From positions 4,829-68,828 of the forward strand of contig CAZSMC010000018.1 in the NCBI GenBank assembly GCA_964607755.1: 64,000 bases of DNA, given 5' to 3'. Of the stretch, positions 17,128-26,837 are shown in pieces. Numbering within the stretch: position 1 is the first letter of the stretch; every line of letters starts with the position of its first letter. Below the pieces are notes generated by a model, which saw only the letters and a list, made by a program, of their open reading frames with translations, did no database searches and was not told the DNA's origin. The position numbers and the translations under genes were made by a program. The stretch is from CAZSMC01 sp964607755. GTDB taxonomy: Bacteria; Zhuqueibacterota; Zhuqueibacteria; Residuimicrobiales; Krinioviventaceae.

Positions 17128-18558
17128 ATGGCAAAAGGGATTACAAAACGCTCGGTCGATTATTCACGCTGGTATCTGGATGTGGTTGCTGCTGCCGAAC
17201 TTGCGGAACATTCGTCTGTAAAAGGGTGCATGGTGATTAAACCTCACGGTTATGCTATTTGGGAAATTATGAAAGCGCATCTTGACCGGATGTTCAAGGA
17301 AACTGGTCACCAAAATGCCTATTTTCCACTTTTTATTCCAGAGAGTTATTTAAAGAAAGAAGCCGATCATGTCGAAGGTTTTGCTCCCGAATGCGCAGTG
17401 GTGACTCATGGCGGTGGCAAGAAACTCGAAGAACCGCTGGTCGTGCGGCCGACGTCAGAAACGATTATCTGGTCTACATACAGAAACTGGGTGCAATCTT
17501 ACCGTGATTTACCCATTCTGATTAATCAGTGGGCAAATGTTGTTCGCTGGGAGATGCGAACGCGGCTTTTTCTGCGCACAATGGAATTTTTGTGGCAGGA
17601 GGGCCATACCGCGCACGCCACGGCAGACGAAGCGATTAAAGAGACAAAACTCATGCTCCAGGTCTATAAGACATTTGCCGAAGACTATATGGCCCTGCCG
17701 GTTTACGATGGCGTAAAATCGCCAGCAGAACGTTTTGCCGGTGCACTTGACACGTATTGTATCGAAGCGATGATGCAGGACAAGCGTGCCCTGCAAACCG
17801 GTACCAGCCATTATCTGGGACAGAATTTTGCAAAAGCGTTTGACGTGACATTTCAGGACGAAAATGGTGAACGACAATACGTTTACGCCACAAGCTGGGG
17901 TGTGTCTACCCGGTTGATCGGGGCACTGATTATGGCGCACAGCGATGATAACGGTCTAATTATTCCGCCCCGGCTGGCACCAATAAAAATTGTTTTTGTG
18001 CCGATCTGGAATGATGACTCGGAAATCGAATCGGTTAAAACGCGCATAGAAGAATTAACTAAAGGATGGAAAGGCCGTATTGATTATCACATCGACGACC
18101 GCGAACAATACCGCCCCGGGTACAAGTTCAATGAATGGGAAAAAAAGGGCGTGCCGATCCGGGTCGAGCTCGGACCCAAAGATATTGCAAAGAATCAAGT
18201 CGTACTGGTACGCCGGGATACCGGTGAAAAAATGCAGGTTCCACAGGATAACCTGTTGGACCGTGCGGAAAAACTTTTGGAAGAAATTCAACAAAACATG
18301 TACAACAAGGCTAAAGACTTTCGTGACGCCAATACATTCACAGAAGATAATTACAAGAGTTTTCAAAAACGCATCGAAGATCCGGGCGGTTTTTTCTGGG
18401 TGCACTGGTGCGGCAGTCCCGGGTGTGAAGCGCAGTTTCAAGAGACCAGCAAGGCAACTATACGTATCGTTCAAACCAATGGCATTGAGGAAAACGGTTC
18501 GTGCATTGTGTGCGAAAACTCTTCTAAAAAACGCGTGTTGGTAGGCAAGGCATATTAG
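17128..18558 (+). CDS. proS: Prolyl-tRNA synthetase, archaeal/eukaryote-like type (no editing insertion)
   Basis: ProS charges tRNA-Pro. The 476-residue length and the absence of the INS editing domain between motifs 2 and 3 mark the short ProS type. Motif 1 region (HGYAIWEIMKAHLDRMF), motif 2 (RWEMRTRLFLRTMEFLWQEGHT), motif 3 (TSWGVSTRLIGALIMAH), the anticodon-binding domain (IKIVFVPIW...) and the zinc-binding C-terminal domain with Cys pairs (CGSPGCE, CIVCE) are all visible. ATG 17128 is preferred over an in-frame GTG at 17101, because GGGAAAGG lies upstream and the family begins here. Confidence 0.95.
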   Translation: MAKGITKRSVDYSRWYLDVVAAAELAEHSSVKGCMVIKPHGYAIWEIMKAHLDRMFKETGHQNAYFPLFIPESYLKKEADHVEGFAPECAVVTHGGGKKLEEPLVVRPTSETIIWSTYRNWVQSYRDLPILINQWANVVRWEMRTRLFLRTMEFLWQEGHTAHATADEAIKETKLMLQVYKTFAEDYMALPVYDGVKSPAERFAGALDTYCIEAMMQDKRALQTGTSHYLGQNFAKAFDVTFQDENGERQYVYATSWGVSTRLIGALIMAHSDDNGLIIPPRLAPIKIVFVPIWNDDSEIESVKTRIEELTKGWKGRIDYHIDDREQYRPGYKFNEWEKKGVPIRVELGPKDIAKNQVVLVRRDTGEKMQVPQDNLLDRAEKLLEEIQQNMYNKAKDFRDANTFTEDNYKSFQKRIEDPGGFFWVHWCGSPGCEAQFQETSKATIRIVQTNGIEENGSCIVCENSSKKRVLVGKAY

Positions 18559-18589
18559 CAATCAACCCGCATTCTCAATTTAAGCAAGT

Positions 18590-18604
18590 CTCCTTTAACA
18601 GGAG
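18590..18604 (+). promoter_or_regulatory. Hairpin masking the Shine-Dalgarno of the zinc-ribbon gene
   Basis: CTCCT (18590-18594), loop TTAAC, AGGAG (18600-18604). The 3' arm is part of the GGAGG ribosome-binding site (18601-18605), 8 bases before ATG 18614. A 5-bp stem is short, so control of translation is only a possibility. Confidence 0.35.
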
Positions 18605-18613
18605 GTTAGAGTT

Positions 18614-19081
18614 ATGAAAAACAAAAAAAAAGAAATAGTTGAAATAGAAATTCCCAGCAAGGCAATCCGTGTAAAGCACGCCACATGTCCGCGTGGCCAC
18701 AGCCTGATGGATGAGGAGCATCTCATCAGCGGATATCCATCAATTACGGTACACGCTAAAGTTGATGACAAGGAAGGACTCATTCACCTTGATCCGGTTT
18801 ATGGCAGCTACAAAAACGTTCCCGAATTTGAAGTGAAAGAAGGCGAATGTGTTACCATGTTCTGTCCGGAATGTGGACTTTCACTCATTGAGAACGAAAC
18901 CTGCGACAGATGCGGCGCTCCGATGTTTGTTGTCTATTTACCGCACGGCGGTGTGATTGAAGTGTGTACGCGAAACGGTTGTCAATTCCATAATTTAAAG
19001 TTCACCGAGTCTGAAGAGATGGGCAAAAAATTGTTCGAAGACACCATGCTGGATGTTTCTTTAAAGGACTTGAATCATTGA
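18614..19081 (+). CDS. Zinc-ribbon protein of unknown function
   Basis: The 155-residue protein contains three Cys clusters: CPRGH (about residue 24), CPECGLSLIENETCDRCGAP (about 93-112, a zinc ribbon) and CTRNGCQFH (about 126). The N-terminus is basic (KNKKKEIVEIEIPSKAIRVKHATC) and the rest acidic. No membrane or export signal. It has a strong GGAGG site and overlaps the era TTG start by its stop codon, so the two are translationally coupled. Function not recognised. Confidence 0.7.
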   Translation: MKNKKKEIVEIEIPSKAIRVKHATCPRGHSLMDEEHLISGYPSITVHAKVDDKEGLIHLDPVYGSYKNVPEFEVKEGECVTMFCPECGLSLIENETCDRCGAPMFVVYLPHGGVIEVCTRNGCQFHNLKFTESEEMGKKLFEDTMLDVSLKDLNH

Positions 19082-19980
19082 GCGAAAAGAAAAAGGAATT
19101 TCGAGCAGGATTTGTGGCGGTCATTGGCCGGCCAAATGTTGGCAAGTCGACGCTGATAAACAATCTTTTGAAATTTCCATTAGCAATTACCACGCCCAAA
19201 CCGCAGACCACCCGGCACCGCATTCTGGGAATTCACAGTGAGGATAACCTGCAGATCATTTTTCTGGACACTCCCGGACTTATCGACCCGCGTTATCGCA
19301 TGCAAGAAGTCATGCTAAAAGCAGCCAAAAAAGCGATTAATGATGCAGATGTTAATCTGCTGCTCGCACCGCCGGCTCCGCCGATCAAACGCGATTTTCA
19401 GGTACTTGAAATGTTGTCGACAGTTAATACTCCGGTTATTCTGGCATTGAACAAAATCGACCTTGTCAAAGAGAAAAAGGATGTGCTGCCGGTCATCGAT
19501 ACGTATCGTCAGGCTTTTCCTTTTGCCGATATTGTTCCCATTTCAGCTCTTAAAAATGAAAACATTGATGAGCTGAAAAAATCACTCGTTACATTTATAC
19601 CGTTCAGTCCTCCGTTCTATCCAAAGGATGAAATCACAGAGCATCCGGAACGATTTTTTGTCAGTGAACTCATTCGTGAACAAATTTTCCGACAGTACGG
19701 CGAAGAAATCCCATTTTCTACCGCCGTTGTCATCGATGAGTTTATCGAACAAACAGACCGCAAGGATGTTATCAAGGCCAGGATTGTTGTGGAGAAACAA
19801 TCCCAAAAGAAAATTATTATAGGAAAAAAGGGAAACGCTATCCGCACACTCGGTCAAAACGCGCGCAAAGAAATCGAAAAATTCCTGGATCGGCCGGTTT
19901 TCCTGGAGCTGTGGGTTGCCGTACGCGAAAACTGGCGAAAAAAAGACGTGTTTCTCAAGGAATTTGGGTTGGAAAGCTAA
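19078..19980 (+). CDS. era: GTPase Era
   Basis: Era is a 16S rRNA-binding GTPase needed for 30S maturation. G1 GRPNVGKST, G2 region TTPKPQTTRHR, G3 DTPGL and G4 NKID are intact. The C-terminal KH domain carries KKIIIGKKGNAIRTLGQNARKEIE. The length of 300 residues is normal. The start is TTG at 19078, overlapping the TGA of the zinc-ribbon gene; AAAGGA upstream supports it, and no better ATG exists before G1. Confidence 0.94.
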   Translation: MSEKKKEFRAGFVAVIGRPNVGKSTLINNLLKFPLAITTPKPQTTRHRILGIHSEDNLQIIFLDTPGLIDPRYRMQEVMLKAAKKAINDADVNLLLAPPAPPIKRDFQVLEMLSTVNTPVILALNKIDLVKEKKDVLPVIDTYRQAFPFADIVPISALKNENIDELKKSLVTFIPFSPPFYPKDEITEHPERFFVSELIREQIFRQYGEEIPFSTAVVIDEFIEQTDRKDVIKARIVVEKQSQKKIIIGKKGNAIRTLGQNARKEIEKFLDRPVFLELWVAVRENWRKKDVFLKEFGLES

Positions 19981-20024
19981 GAATATTTTCAATGGAATTC
20001 ATCACGCATTCACCGGAGGATGAT

Positions 20025-21206
20025 ATGAAAACATTAACCTGCCTTTGTTTCTGTATACTCATCATGGTCACTTTTACTTTTGCCCAGAATGTCGGCAGTG
20101 ATCTTACCGAATTGGTGACTATTCAGACCGATAAAACCACCAAACGTGTGAGCAGCTACGACCGCTCAGGAGGGAACAACGACCGTTATGAGCATATCAA
20201 AAACGGCGCCACACTGGAACTCTTTAACGTCGAGGGCACCGGCATGATCAACCATATCTGGATCACCATTGCCCCTCCGCCTGAAGAAATGAGTCGCAAT
20301 GATATTATTTTGCGGATGTACTGGGACGGTAACGAGTTTCCGTCTGTAGAATCGCCTATTGGTCCGTTTTTCGGACAGGGCTGGGACGAGTCTTACAATT
20401 ACGCCAGTCTGCCTCTGGCAGCCGCACCCACCGGTGGACGTGCTCTGGTGTCTTATTTTGTCATGCCTTTTGAAAACGGCGCCCGCATTGAAATTGAAAA
20501 CCAGACCGGCCGCGAGATCGATGCGTTTTATTATTACATCGATTACGTTGAAATGAACGAGTTGCCGCCCAATACCGGCCGGTTTTGCGCATGGTACAAC
20601 CATGAACTCACCGGCGCATTGCCAGAGGGCGAGAACGAGTGGAATTCTTTGGGAGAGCAAGGCGTCAATCCAACTGGCAAAGACAATTATGTGATTTGCG
20701 AAACCACTGGGACCGGCCATTTTGTCGGTGTGAATTATTATGTGCACTCGCCAACACCGATGTGGTACGGCGAAGGCGATGATATGATTTTTATCGACGG
20801 CAATACATCTCCGACGCTGCACGGCACCGGAACCGAAGATTATTTCAACACATCCTGGTGCCCAAAATCCATTTATAGTCACCCCTTTTTTGGCTACCCA
20901 CACGTCAATGACGATATAGGCTGGCTCGGTCGCACACACGTCTACAGATTCCACATCAATGATCCGCTTTATTTCAAGGAATCCTTTAAATTTACCATTG
21001 AACACGGCCACAATAATTGTTTGACTCTTGACCTTGCCAGCGTGGCTTATTGGTATCAACAGCCGCCGTTGCAGGAATTGCCTCCCCTACCGAGCAAAGC
21101 AGAACGCGCTCCGAAAAAGCCCATTGGTTTGTGGGAAATTCATCAGTGGCGCGATGCCTGGCGGGAAAAGAAAGCTGATGACCCTCACCTGTGGGGTAAC
21201 GAATAA
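20025..21206 (+). CDS. Secreted GH172-type glycosidase (DUF2961)
   Basis: The protein is 393 residues with a signal peptide MKTLTCLCFCILIMVTFTFAQ. The double-jelly-roll DUF2961/GH172 family is recognised by the block HGTGTEDYFNTSW and by NVEGTGMINHIWIT near the N-terminus. Characterised members act on alpha-D-fructofuranosyl or arabinofuranosyl linkages. The substrate here cannot be told. ATG 20025 follows GGAGGA by a few bases and is the only start giving a clean signal peptide. It lies 44 bases after era but is functionally unrelated. Confidence 0.88.
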   Translation: MKTLTCLCFCILIMVTFTFAQNVGSDLTELVTIQTDKTTKRVSSYDRSGGNNDRYEHIKNGATLELFNVEGTGMINHIWITIAPPPEEMSRNDIILRMYWDGNEFPSVESPIGPFFGQGWDESYNYASLPLAAAPTGGRALVSYFVMPFENGARIEIENQTGREIDAFYYYIDYVEMNELPPNTGRFCAWYNHELTGALPEGENEWNSLGEQGVNPTGKDNYVICETTGTGHFVGVNYYVHSPTPMWYGEGDDMIFIDGNTSPTLHGTGTEDYFNTSWCPKSIYSHPFFGYPHVNDDIGWLGRTHVYRFHINDPLYFKESFKFTIEHGHNNCLTLDLASVAYWYQQPPLQELPPLPSKAERAPKKPIGLWEIHQWRDAWREKKADDPHLWGNE

Positions 21207-21263
21207 TGCCTCACATAACCAGCGTTCAATTGTCCATTCTTTATTAGAAACCGGTTGTGTCGT

Positions 21264-22904
21264 ATGTTTCGATATTGCAGCAAGAATTATATAGGTGCAC
21301 TGGCGTTGTTTGTCATCATGTTCCTGTCATGTGCGCCTGTCACCTTTCGTCCAACTCCGCCGCTCAAAAGCCCGATTGTCCGGGTTGGCCTTGTCCAGCG
21401 TGTTTCAAAAGTCACTTTTACTGCGGACAAGCCGTTTTTTGTCACTACGAAAACTGTGGGCGAAAAATACCGGCTTGAAAAAGGCGAGTGGACCCTCCGC
21501 TCGAAATCCCAGCCCGATTACGAACCTCAACAAATATACAAAGTCCGATTAGCTCATTGCGACGGCAGGACCCGGGCTGAAAAAGTGGTCCAAAAGGCGC
21601 GCGAAAAGGGAATTCCCTGCGTTATCGAAAACACCGGCAATACGCTTCGCCTGGGTGGCCGGACGATTGCAGGTGACGCAACATTTTATGTGGACATTGA
21701 TCACGAATTTCGCACTCGCCAGAAAGCAGAGCAAACCCTTGGTGCAATGAGTGGATTTAAAAATGCAACTGTCATTTCAACAGAAGCGTCGCCACACGGA
21801 ATAATTACGATGACTTTTCTAAATGGCAAAACCCTGGAATTAAAAGATGCTATTCGCTGTTCTGGTGCGCAATTCACCATCTTTAATATTCCTGTTGGGC
21901 AGGGTTATCACTGGGCACATCAGGAGTCGCGCACTTTTAACGGAGAAATCGAATTTTATCTGGATCACCATGGTATGATGACGGTGATAAACGTGCTGCC
22001 TTTATCCGACTATCTTCTGGGAGTGTTGCCCGGGGAAATGTCGTCGACTTTTCCGCTCGAAGCTCTCAAGGCACAAGCGATTGCAGCACGAACTTATTTT
22101 TTGCATAATTTTGGCCGCAAGCACAGAAATGATCCTTTTGATGTCTGCGCTGATGTCCATTGTCAAAGTTTTGTTGGTATCCAATCCAGTGAGAAAAATG
22201 AACAGGCAGTACGCGAGACATTGGGAGAGGGGCTCGTGTACAAAGGCGAACTGTGCAGCACGCCTTATTCTGCCATGTGTGGCGGGCATACAGAATACGC
22301 GCAAAACGTGTGGCAAAGCGACGGTGAGGATTATTTAAAAGGCGTGTATGATATGCCAAATCCTGAACGAATTGAATCCCGGTTTGATCTGAGCATAGAA
22401 AAAAATGCCAGAAAATGGATCAAAGCCGATGCCGATGTGTTCTGCAATGTCGAACGAAATGGCAACCCGGAATTTGCTGCCTATGCGAAAAAATATTTTC
22501 GGTGGGAAAAAAGGTTTACTTCTGTTCAACTTGAGCACAATATTAAAAAACACACCGGATTGGATTTCGGCTCACTACTAAATTTAATTCCCGGAACACG
22601 GGGAGTTTCGGGAAGGCTTGTCGAATTAATTGTTGTTGGAACAAAAGACACATTTACCATCCAGCGTGAATTAAATATTCGGAAAGCACTTTCTCCCAGC
22701 ACCTTGTTCAGCGCTTGCATTTATATTGATAAAATTGATGGTATTGATGGACAGCCTGAAGAATTTATCATCAAAGGTGCCGGCTGGGGACACGGCGTGG
22801 GAATGTGCCAGATCGGTGCTGCCATGATGGCCCTTCATGGATACAAAGCCAATGATATTTTAAAGCACTATTATCAGGGCGCTGTAATCGATAAATTGTA
22901 TTGA
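21264..22904 (+). CDS. SpoIID/LytB-domain lipoprotein
   Basis: The protein is 546 residues. The N-terminus has a hydrophobic segment ending in FLSCAP, a lipobox, so it is probably an envelope lipoprotein. A SpoIID/LytB domain occupies about 235-480: YLLGVLPGEMSSTFPLEALKAQAIAARTYF, CADVHCQSFVG, YSAMCGGHTE and the final GAGWGHGVGMCQIGA. SpoIID is a lytic transglycosylase of denuded peptidoglycan, while LytB-type members modify amidases; non-sporulating bacteria have many of unknown function. The N-terminal ~200 residues include a SPOR-like segment (RAEKVVQKAREKGIPCVIE). ATG 21264 was preferred over GTG 21255. Confidence 0.88.
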   Translation: MFRYCSKNYIGALALFVIMFLSCAPVTFRPTPPLKSPIVRVGLVQRVSKVTFTADKPFFVTTKTVGEKYRLEKGEWTLRSKSQPDYEPQQIYKVRLAHCDGRTRAEKVVQKAREKGIPCVIENTGNTLRLGGRTIAGDATFYVDIDHEFRTRQKAEQTLGAMSGFKNATVISTEASPHGIITMTFLNGKTLELKDAIRCSGAQFTIFNIPVGQGYHWAHQESRTFNGEIEFYLDHHGMMTVINVLPLSDYLLGVLPGEMSSTFPLEALKAQAIAARTYFLHNFGRKHRNDPFDVCADVHCQSFVGIQSSEKNEQAVRETLGEGLVYKGELCSTPYSAMCGGHTEYAQNVWQSDGEDYLKGVYDMPNPERIESRFDLSIEKNARKWIKADADVFCNVERNGNPEFAAYAKKYFRWEKRFTSVQLEHNIKKHTGLDFGSLLNLIPGTRGVSGRLVELIVVGTKDTFTIQRELNIRKALSPSTLFSACIYIDKIDGIDGQPEEFIIKGAGWGHGVGMCQIGAAMMALHGYKANDILKHYYQGAVIDKLY

Positions 22905-22932
22905 TCCATCACAATTGTGTGTGGAGGTTTTT

Positions 22933-23598
22933 ATGAGAAGTGGATTGCTTGTTGTTATTTTATCAGGATTTCTTATGTTCAACATGTCAGATTCGCCGAG
23001 CGAATTCAAAAAACTGGATAAACGTGTACAAACTTTTTTGGATGAACAAAGAGACGATTGGCACGACTGGAATGTACCGTACCAGGACGGTAAAATATTA
23101 TACGACCTCATTATGGAACATAAATATACAAAAGCGCTTGAGATCGGCACGTCTACAGGACATTCTGCTATCTGGATGGCATGGGCGCTGAAAAAAACCG
23201 GCGGTACATTGATTACTATTGAGATTGACGAAAGACGCTATGAACTTGCACAAAAGAATTTTCGTAAAGCAGGCGTCGATGATGTGGTCGATGCCCGGCT
23301 GGCAGATGCGCATCAATTGGTCAAGGAATTGGAAGGTCCGTTTGATTTTGTTTTTTCCGACGCCGACAAAGTCTGGTACAAACGTTATTTAATGGAGCTG
23401 TATCCCAAACTTGAACCAGGCGGCTGTTTTGTCGCGCATAACGTCAGGCAAGCGTATTCCGGAATACCAGAGTTTATGGATTTTCTCAATTCCTTGCCCG
23501 ACATGAAAACCCGCATCGATTCCACCACCAGTTCCGGCATGTCGGTCAGTTTCAAGAAATCGATAACAGATGAGGAAAAAGAGGAACAATCAGATTAA
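22933..23598 (+). CDS. SAM-dependent O-methyltransferase (caffeoyl-CoA/COG4122 type)
   Basis: The 221-residue class I methyltransferase has motif I ALEIGTSTGHSAIWMA (about 69-84), TIEIDERRYELAQKNF and the metal-site-like VFSDADKVWYKRY. A short hydrophobic N-terminus (MRSGLLVVILSGFLMFNM) is unusual for this cytoplasmic family and could be a signal or membrane anchor. TGGAGG precedes ATG 22933. Its last 9 bases overlap the end of the convergent glycosyltransferase gene. Confidence 0.85.
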   Translation: MRSGLLVVILSGFLMFNMSDSPSEFKKLDKRVQTFLDEQRDDWHDWNVPYQDGKILYDLIMEHKYTKALEIGTSTGHSAIWMAWALKKTGGTLITIEIDERRYELAQKNFRKAGVDDVVDARLADAHQLVKELEGPFDFVFSDADKVWYKRYLMELYPKLEPGGCFVAHNVRQAYSGIPEFMDFLNSLPDMKTRIDSTTSSGMSVSFKKSITDEEKEEQSD

Positions 23599-24870
23599 TT
23601 CTTTCACAATAGTGGCCAGCCTGGCCGTCAGAGCTCGTCTGGTATATTTTTCTGTTTGACTTGAATGTTGACTCGTTCGATCATTTAAAATATGCTCAAG
23701 ATGTTTTGTCAGTGCCTGAGTCTCGTCATAATCGAACATGATCCCGGCATCTGTTTCACTCAGAATGGCCGCGGCATCTCCGTCAGTTGGGCCGATGCCT
23801 ACAATCGGCCGGCCTGCTCCCAAATAATCAAATAATTTGCTGGTTAAAATACCTTTGCTCGATGCGCACTGCGGCACCACAAAGAAAAGCGCGCCCGCCG
23901 ATTTGTATGCTGCGATAATGTGCTGGTGAGATTTGTAGCCATGCCACACCGTGTAACGCTCCAGGCCGTAATTTCGAATCGAATGTGCAATCCCGGAATG
24001 CACAGAACCATAAAAATCGAGCTGGAAACGCTGATTGAAATCTGAATGTTTCTGCAGTACATTTTGCAGAGCTTTCCATAACACGATCGGATTTTGATTC
24101 CCTGCCAGGTGTCCGGCGTGAACAAAATGGATTTTGCCATCATCGGGCAGCGGCTGTACGGGTCCGAATTCTTGCTCGTCGTAACCGTTGGCAATGACGT
24201 GATAATTGTTTTCCTCTTTATCCCGGAACGATCGGATGATGGATGGACTCACAGAAACTACTGCATCCGCGTTTTTCAAAACCGAATGTTCGAGTGATTT
24301 GTCAATTGCCAATGCCCATCTTGTACGTTTCAGAGAGTGATAATAAAACACATCTGTCCAGGGATCGCGAAAGTCTGCGACCCAGGGGAGATGCGTTTTT
24401 TTCGCCAGGGCTTGCCCAATCAGGTGAGTGCTCATTGGCGGGCCGGTGCTGAAAATGATGTCGATTTTTTCATCCCGGATGATTTTTCGACCCTGACGAA
24501 CAGCAAAAGGTTTCCAGCCGATTCTGGCATCAGGAATAAAAATATTGGCGCGCAAAAAAGCGGCGGCTTTTTGAACCAGACTCTGGTCTGTTGATTCCGT
24601 CAAAACAAACGTCGGAATGGCGGTAGATTTTTTTCCCGTTAAATTTCGGTAAAGTGCAAAAGGCTCGAGAGAAGCCGTTTTGTAGACAGGGAGCGAGGAC
24701 GGCACTTCGTTCATCAGCGATTCATCTGTTGCGGGATATTCACCATGTGCCACAGTTAAAATCACCGGACGACAACCAAACTCGGGCAAGTACTTTGCGA
24801 ATTTCAACACCCGCTGTATGCCCGGACCGCCTGCTGGTGGCCAGTAATAAGTAATTATCAAAATATTCAT
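23590..24870 (-). CDS. Family GT4 glycosyltransferase
   Basis: The 426-residue GT-B enzyme has the N-terminal YYWPPAGGPGIQRVLKFAKYLP loop and a C-terminal donor-site region (FVHAGHLAGNQNP, SKLFDYLGAGRPIVGIGP). It resembles the WcaI/PimB-like glycosyltransferases of capsule and O-antigen pathways. Its start overlaps the asnB stop (ATGA). It is the last gene of the minus-strand envelope cluster; acceptor and sugar are unknown. Confidence 0.88.
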   Translation of the reverse strand: MNILIITYYWPPAGGPGIQRVLKFAKYLPEFGCRPVILTVAHGEYPATDESLMNEVPSSLPVYKTASLEPFALYRNLTGKKSTAIPTFVLTESTDQSLVQKAAAFLRANIFIPDARIGWKPFAVRQGRKIIRDEKIDIIFSTGPPMSTHLIGQALAKKTHLPWVADFRDPWTDVFYYHSLKRTRWALAIDKSLEHSVLKNADAVVSVSPSIIRSFRDKEENNYHVIANGYDEQEFGPVQPLPDDGKIHFVHAGHLAGNQNPIVLWKALQNVLQKHSDFNQRFQLDFYGSVHSGIAHSIRNYGLERYTVWHGYKSHQHIIAAYKSAGALFFVVPQCASSKGILTSKLFDYLGAGRPIVGIGPTDGDAAAILSETDAGIMFDYDETQALTKHLEHILNDRTSQHSSQTEKYTRRALTARLATIVKELI

Positions 24871-26813
24871 GATGAATAATATGCTTTGATATCAAACTCA
24901 CGGGATTCAAAGTTCCTGCTTTCCAGATACATCTGTTTCCAGATATAAAATCCTGTCAAGACCCAGATGTAATTATAATGCCATCGTAAACGCGGATGTG
25001 GTTTTGCATCCATAATTGAGCGGATGTAACTGTAATTGAAAATCCCATCCTGTTCGATCCGCTGCTTTGTCAAAACACGTTCCGCAGTGTCTTTGAGATC
25101 TTTTTGAAATTGCAGATAGGGATTAAAAGTAAATCCCCACTTTTTTTTGCGAATAATGCGCTCCGGTAAATACGGTTGCATGGCCTTGCGCATGAGATAT
25201 TTTGTTTCTGTGCCGCGCATTTTCATTTTCGCCGGAATCGAAAAACCAAATTTAACTAAATCCACATCCAGAAAAGGAACCCGCTCTTCCAAAGAGTGCG
25301 CCATGGACATGCGGTCTTCGACCAAAAGATAATCGTTTACCATTTTGCTGTGCACTTCGGCAAAATAGACCTGATCCAGCGGCGTGAGACCGGCTATGCG
25401 ATCGAATAAAGGTTCAAATTCATTTTTAACAGGTTGAATATTGTTTTGCAAGAACGATGGCGCATAGATGTTTTGCCAGTGCTTGCGATCGTAATCCCAG
25501 ACGTTGCGCAGGATCAAATAAAATTTTGTCAAATTACCGGTGGCCAGCGCCATTTGCAGACCCCGGCGATACTCGTCGAATTTCATCGGTGCGAGCTGTG
25601 TTTGCGCCGCGTAAAGCAATGCACTTAATTTAGAACTGACAGCCGACTCGCCCTGGCGCGGAACCAGATCGTGCAACCGGTTGAACGGCAAAATGAATTT
25701 GTGAATATCATAACCGGAAAAAAGTTCATCTCCTCCCAATCCGCCCAAAGCGACTTTGAGATGTTTGGAGACAAAATCGGACATCATATAGCCTTGCAGC
25801 AAATTGATCTTTGGCTCTTCAGCGTGCCACATCACTTCCGGCATAAAGCGCATGGGATTCAAATCCATGCGCAACACATGATGGTTGGTCTGATAACGAT
25901 GTGCCGTTTGCCTGGCGTCATCGATTTCGTCGGTGGGTTCATTAAAACCCAGCGTAAACGTGTTGATATCTTTAACACCTGCCTCGCGCATCATGGCAAC
26001 GATAGAACCGGAATCGAGACCGCCGGAAAGATAAACGCCGATGGGCACATCGCTTACGAGCTGGCGCTTGACAGCTTGCTTCATCCGATAAGGAATTTCC
26101 GCCAGCCATTCCTTTTCTGGTTTTTGATAATCTATGTGAGGTTGCAGACGAAAATACCGTTCGCTGCGCTTAATCCGGCCGTTCTGAACAATCATGTAAT
26201 GAGCCGGCGGACAGCGGTACAATCCTTTGAACAACGTCTCGTCACCCTGATTGTAACGCAGGTTGATTTGGTGATGCAGAGCCTGCGGATTCAATTCTCT
26301 GGGAACATCCGGATGAGTTAAAATGGCTTTTTGTTCAGAGGCAAAAAGAAAGAGGTCAGGCGCTTGGTAATAGTGCAAAGGTTTGACGCCAAAATGATCG
26401 CGGGCGAGGACAAGCTGCGGCTGATCGTTGCGTTCATCTAAAATGGCAAAAGAAAAAATGCCGTTCAAACGCTGAAACGATTCGACACCATGGATCTCGT
26501 AAAGTTTTAACACAACCTCGGTATCCGATTGCGTTTTGAATTGAGCACCACGTTTTGTCAGTTCGGCTCTGAGTTCACGATAATTGTAAATCTCGCCATT
26601 GTAAACGATGGCCAGTTTTTTATCCTGATTGTAAATCGGTTGATTACCGGTTTTAAGATCAATAATACTCAGCCGGCGATGACCAAGGCAGGTGTCCCCA
26701 GATTGGTAGACAGCCGAGTGTTCCGGTCCGCGATGAGCAAGCATCTGGCACATCTTTTCGACAAAAGACCGGTTGTCGCGATTTGGTTGGACGATTCCGC
26801 AAATTCCACACAT
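24867..26813 (-). CDS. asnB: Glutamine-hydrolysing asparagine synthase-type amidotransferase
   Basis: The 648-residue protein has the class II glutaminase domain starting with Cys2 (MCGICGIV), AHRGPEHS, and the synthetase ATP site SGGLDSGSI (about residue 265). GGLGGDELFSGY and VPFLDVDLVKF are also intact. Many copies inside polysaccharide clusters modify sugars or proteins rather than make free asparagine, and the context here (GT2, GT4, YfhO) suggests such a role (inference). The start Cys2 fixes the N-terminus. A terminator-like hairpin lies just upstream. Confidence 0.9.
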   Translation of the reverse strand: MCGICGIVQPNRDNRSFVEKMCQMLAHRGPEHSAVYQSGDTCLGHRRLSIIDLKTGNQPIYNQDKKLAIVYNGEIYNYRELRAELTKRGAQFKTQSDTEVVLKLYEIHGVESFQRLNGIFSFAILDERNDQPQLVLARDHFGVKPLHYYQAPDLFLFASEQKAILTHPDVPRELNPQALHHQINLRYNQGDETLFKGLYRCPPAHYMIVQNGRIKRSERYFRLQPHIDYQKPEKEWLAEIPYRMKQAVKRQLVSDVPIGVYLSGGLDSGSIVAMMREAGVKDINTFTLGFNEPTDEIDDARQTAHRYQTNHHVLRMDLNPMRFMPEVMWHAEEPKINLLQGYMMSDFVSKHLKVALGGLGGDELFSGYDIHKFILPFNRLHDLVPRQGESAVSSKLSALLYAAQTQLAPMKFDEYRRGLQMALATGNLTKFYLILRNVWDYDRKHWQNIYAPSFLQNNIQPVKNEFEPLFDRIAGLTPLDQVYFAEVHSKMVNDYLLVEDRMSMAHSLEERVPFLDVDLVKFGFSIPAKMKMRGTETKYLMRKAMQPYLPERIIRKKKWGFTFNPYLQFQKDLKDTAERVLTKQRIEQDGIFNYSYIRSIMDAKPHPRLRWHYNYIWVLTGFYIWKQMYLESRNFESREFDIKAYYSS

Positions 26814-26837
26814 AGATATTCATACTGTTTAGTAACG

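Noticed and set aside
20166..21059. 297-codon antisense frame opposite the GH172 gene
   Set aside because: No recognised motif; the plus-strand frame has signal peptide, Shine-Dalgarno and family motifs.
25671..26321. 216-codon plus-strand frame opposite asnB
   Set aside because: Antisense to the synthetase domain with intact motifs on the other strand.
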